Assembly (NCBI GenBank): GCA_027624675.1
Contig: JAQBTZ010000049.1
Span: forward strand, 1 to 5,293
Source: a bacterium
GTDB taxonomy: Bacteria; Patescibacteriota; WWE3; 2-01-FULL-39-13; JAQBTZ01
Direction: 5' to 3'
Length of the DNA: 5,293 bases
In this document: positions 4,640 through 5,293 of the stretch, piece after piece
Layout: every line of letters begins with the position of its first letter
How positions within the stretch are numbered: the stretch's first letter is position 1
Made by a program: the position numbers and the translations under genes
Notes under the pieces: generated by a model
Told to the model about the DNA's origin: nothing
The model's input: only the letters and a program-made list of their open reading frames with translations
Database searches by the model: none

Positions 4640-5293
4640 ATGTATTCTTTAATTGCCACAATCTCGATTTTTGCCTCTACCTACCTAGCAGAATATATTG
4701 CTAAAAAAGAAAAACTTAAGTTTGCAAATAGGCTTTGGGAGATAACCCTAATGGTATTATTATTGGGGGTTATTGGGGCAAGACTTTATCATGTTGTTGA
4801 TTTTTTTGAATTTTATAAAGCAAACTCATTACAGATTTTTAATTTTAGAGCAGGGGGGTTAGCCTTGTATGGAGGCTTGATGGGTGGCTTGCTTGGAGGG
4901 TTTATTGCAAGTAAGATATATAATTTTAAATTATCAAAGTTTTTAGATTTAATGGTAATTGTTTTGCCACTAGGACAAGCAATTGGTAGATGGGGAAACT
5001 ACTTTAACTACGAGCTTTATGGAAAACCTTACGAAGGTTTTTTGAAATTATATATACCAACTGCGCATAGGCAGAATGGTTTCGAACAGATAGCATATTA
5101 TCACCCCTTATTTTTTTATGAATCATTTCTAAATTTATTATTATTTTTTGTATTATATTTTTTATGGACGAAAAAGAAATTTAAGATTGGCAGTTTAAAC
5201 TTTTTATACATTTACATTTTCGGATACGGATTAATCAGGTATACTCTTGAACCACTAAGGGTAAACACTTGGAATTTTGCAGGAGTAGGGGTT
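4640..5293 (+). CDS. lgt: prolipoprotein diacylglyceryl transferase, 3'-truncated by window end
   Basis: The first 218 codons of Lgt, the cytoplasmic-membrane enzyme that moves a diacylglyceryl group from phosphatidylglycerol to the lipobox cysteine of prolipoproteins, the first step of lipoprotein maturation. Landmarks: GARLYHVV (46-53), AGGLALYGGLMGG (71-83), the Lgt signature GQAIGRWGNYFNYELYG (112-128) with essential Arg117, Asn120 and Glu125, YHPLFFYES (154-162), and GYGLIRYTLEPLR (195-207) with Arg200 matching the conserved C-terminal arginine (E. coli R239). Several hydrophobic helices fit the polytopic fold. Tyr77 sits where E. coli has His103; Tyr is, from memory, also found there in Gram-positive Lgts. 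The ATG at 4640 gives a short N-terminus (first helix starting at residue 2-3) and is the only plausible start after the previous gene. No Shine-Dalgarno is present. The remaining C-terminus lies beyond the window. Confidence 0.95.
   Translation, partial: MYSLIATISIFASTYLAEYIAKKEKLKFANRLWEITLMVLLLGVIGARLYHVVDFFEFYKANSLQIFNFRAGGLALYGGLMGGLLGGFIASKIYNFKLSKFLDLMVIVLPLGQAIGRWGNYFNYELYGKPYEGFLKLYIPTAHRQNGFEQIAYYHPLFFYESFLNLLLFFVLYFLWTKKKFKIGSLNFLYIYIFGYGLIRYTLEPLRVNTWNFAGVGV

Overview
This AT-rich window (roughly one third G+C by eye) looks like a compact bacterial chromosome fragment, most likely from a Patescibacteria (Candidate Phyla Radiation) lineage. That assignment is an inference. It rests on short, tightly packed genes, mostly missing Shine-Dalgarno sequences, protein variants reminiscent of CPR genomes, and a dispersed repeat of a kind seen in environmental genomes. 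UGA acts as an ordinary stop (at 4067-4069) and no recognised gene has an in-frame TGA, so nothing suggests the UGA-glycine code of Gracilibacteria/SR1.

Left block (1-1763, + strand): the C-terminal part of a PfkB-family sugar kinase, a complete class II fructose/tagatose-bisphosphate aldolase, and a stand-alone tRNA-binding OB-fold protein, 6 bp apart and probably one operon. The first two could perform consecutive steps, phosphorylating a sugar phosphate and then cleaving the bisphosphate to trioses.

Middle block (1764-2286): a dispersed palindromic repeat, then a 54-codon orphan Phd/YefM-type antitoxin whose promoter carries two TGTACA-core palindromes 22 bp apart, then a convergent tRNA-Lys(UUU) gene. 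The antitoxin appears to be read from a leaderless mRNA, and no toxin gene lies next to it. This is the most interesting part of the window.

Right-centre block (2287-3328): an exported, membrane-anchored DUF192 protein on + and a SPOUT (TrmH/TrmL-like) RNA methyltransferase on -. They converge on a perfect 16-bp hairpin that probably terminates transcription both ways.

Right block (3449-5293, + strand): an acidic protein with a C-terminal membrane anchor and the window's only strong Shine-Dalgarno sequence, a small soluble protein of unknown function, an overlapping multi-pass membrane protein, and the start of lgt (prolipoprotein diacylglyceryl transferase), which runs off the right edge. 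This group points to envelope functions. No gene-free stretch exceeds 300 bases. The window shows no CRISPR array, insertion sequence or replication origin, and no clearly new multi-gene system.
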